From positions 1 through 22,221 of the forward strand of contig LOES01000224.1 of the NCBI GenBank assembly GCA_001515955.1: a DNA stretch of 22,221 bases, in the 5' to 3' direction. Every line of letters starts with the position of its first letter. The stretch's first letter is position 1. This DNA is from Clostridia bacterium BRH_c25 (GTDB lineage Bacteria; Bacillota_A; Clostridia; Lutisporales; Lutisporaceae). Shown here one piece after another: positions 21,763 through 22,221 of this stretch. The notes under the pieces are model-generated. The model ran no database searches. It was not told the origin of the DNA and saw only the letters and a program-made list of their open reading frames with translations. The position numbers were made by a program, and so were the translations under genes.

Positions 21763-21799
21763 GCATAGGTACAATAACCTAAATATTATGTACCTATGC
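21763..21799. promoter_or_regulatory. 11-bp perfect inverted repeat between paralogs 2 and 3
   Basis: GCATAGGTACA (21763-21773) and TGTACCTATGC (21789-21799) with a 15-base spacer lie 43 bases before the paralog 2 start. A shorter repeat with the same GTACA/TGTAC core lies 73 bases before the paralog 1 start (21008-21037). It may be an operator or a stem ending the paralog 3 transcript; no T-run follows. Confidence 0.45.
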
Positions 21800-21847
21800 A
21801 TTTCATAAAACCCTTATTGAAAAGAAGCAGGGAATGGCAGCCTATGC

Positions 21848-22221
21848 TTAATCATCCTCTTCACAGACTGCATTGACGTTGATTACCGCTGTATTGTTCA
21901 ATAAGAATATAAACTTAACTTTTTCCGGGCAGCAGCATTCATCATCTTTTTTGTCATGTTTTTTATTATCCTTTTTGTCATGCTTTTTATCATCTTTTTT
22001 ATCATCCCATTTGTCGTCCCATTTGTCATCTCTTTTGTCATCTCTTTTGTCATCTCTTTTGTCATCCTTTTTATCATCCTTTTTGTCATCCTTTTTGTCA
22101 TGTTTCTTATCTTCTTTTATATACTCTTTCCATGCTGCAGCCATTTCGTCCTGGGAGCTAACCTCATCTTTAGCGGTATATAAATTGCCTGCCAAAGCTT
22201 TTATTATTTCCGGCGAAAGCA
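21848..22221 (-). CDS. MPEL/CCCP protein with K/D repeat linker, paralog 3 (partial, 5' end off window)
   Basis: The frame is open to the window edge. The visible part begins LSPEIIKALAGN, aligning with PELLSSEAAKVLAN of paralog 1, so only about eight N-terminal codons should be missing. After DEVSSQDEMAAAWKEYIKED comes a tetrapeptide array of 14 units with pattern K-[KRW]-[DH]-[DN]. The protein ends in DDECCCPEKVKFIFLLNN and TAVINVNAVCEEDD, nearly identical to paralog 1. The internal TTG at 22195 that could be read as a start is not needed. The function is unknown. The highly charged, probably disordered linker joins two conserved ends, and the cysteines suggest cross-linking or metal binding. 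Confidence 0.8.
   Translation of the reverse strand, partial: LSPEIIKALAGNLYTAKDEVSSQDEMAAAWKEYIKEDKKHDKKDDKKDDKKDDKRDDKRDDKRDDKWDDKWDDKKDDKKHDKKDNKKHDKKDDECCCPEKVKFIFLLNNTAVINVNAVCEEDD
21941..22108 (-). repeat. 12-bp in-frame tandem repeat (14 units)
   Basis: 168 bases made of units close to AAAAAGGATGAC on the minus strand encode K-[KRW]-[DH]-[DN] fourteen times. Middle units carry AGA (Arg) and TGG (Trp) in runs of three and two identical neighbours, as expected from recent unit duplication. Length variation by slippage in steps of four residues would keep the frame. Confidence 0.9.

Noticed and set aside
21941..22108. Regular 12-bp repeats as a possible CRISPR-like or iteron array
   Set aside because: There are no unique spacers. 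The repeat is contiguous, in frame and coding, so it is a protein repeat.
21956..22183. Plus-strand frame of 75 codons rich in Phe/Ile/Val that looks like a membrane protein
   Set aside because: It is the antisense of the K/D repeat array; the hydrophobic periodicity is forced by the complementary repeat, and there is no ribosome site.

Overview
The window reads as chromosomal DNA of a low-GC, endospore-forming anaerobe of the class Clostridia. The evidence is AT-rich intergenic DNA, strong AGGAGG-type ribosome sites with some GTG/TTG starts, SLH-domain surface proteins, an ECF-transporter S subunit, a clostridial thiolase/reductase pair and CotS/CotSA-like spore-coat genes. The many palindromic intergenic repeats recall Ruminiclostridium/Acetivibrio-type genomes; that placement is inference.

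Layout. (1) 1-5156: a two-LysM protein, a downstream block that folds as a branched RNA, an SLH-anchored GH18 glycosidase (minus), an ECF S component (minus) and an unrecognised helical protein (minus), separated by two long palindromes. (2) 5157-8278: an RluF-type pseudouridine synthase and a secreted protein with a duplicated YcdB/PepSY-like region plus SLH repeats, closed by a strong bidirectional terminator. (3) 8287-10238: thlA-fabG operon (minus) for making and reducing acetoacetyl groups. (4) 10394-13433: an OmpR-type response regulator/histidine kinase pair (minus), flanked on both sides by related REP-like elements, and a divergent gene for a small exported glycine-rich protein. (5) 13508-19241, all minus: a surface/spore polysaccharide cluster with two CotS-like kinases, a CotSA-like glycosyltransferase, UDP-glucose dehydrogenase and a UDP-glucuronate 4-epimerase-like enzyme. 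The dehydrogenase and epimerase would supply UDP-GlcA/UDP-GalA; the glycosyltransferase and kinases would act in coat glycan assembly. (6) 19580-20611: a small amphi-Trp-like protein, then remnants of a second CotS-like kinase pair on the plus strand, in the same order as the intact pair but inverted and with the catalytic centres deleted. (7) 20720-22221: three paralogous small genes (minus) of a family I do not recognise. They share an N-terminal MPEL-type helix and a VKFIF/VKLVF beta segment; two carry a CCCP motif. One has a 14-unit Lys/Asp tetrapeptide repeat and runs off the window.

The most interesting items are the three-paralog family with its expanding K/D linker, the decayed mirror copy of the kinase pair, the branched RNA candidate at 1033-1186, and a 63-bp hairpin repeat present at both 7-69 and 18174-18236.
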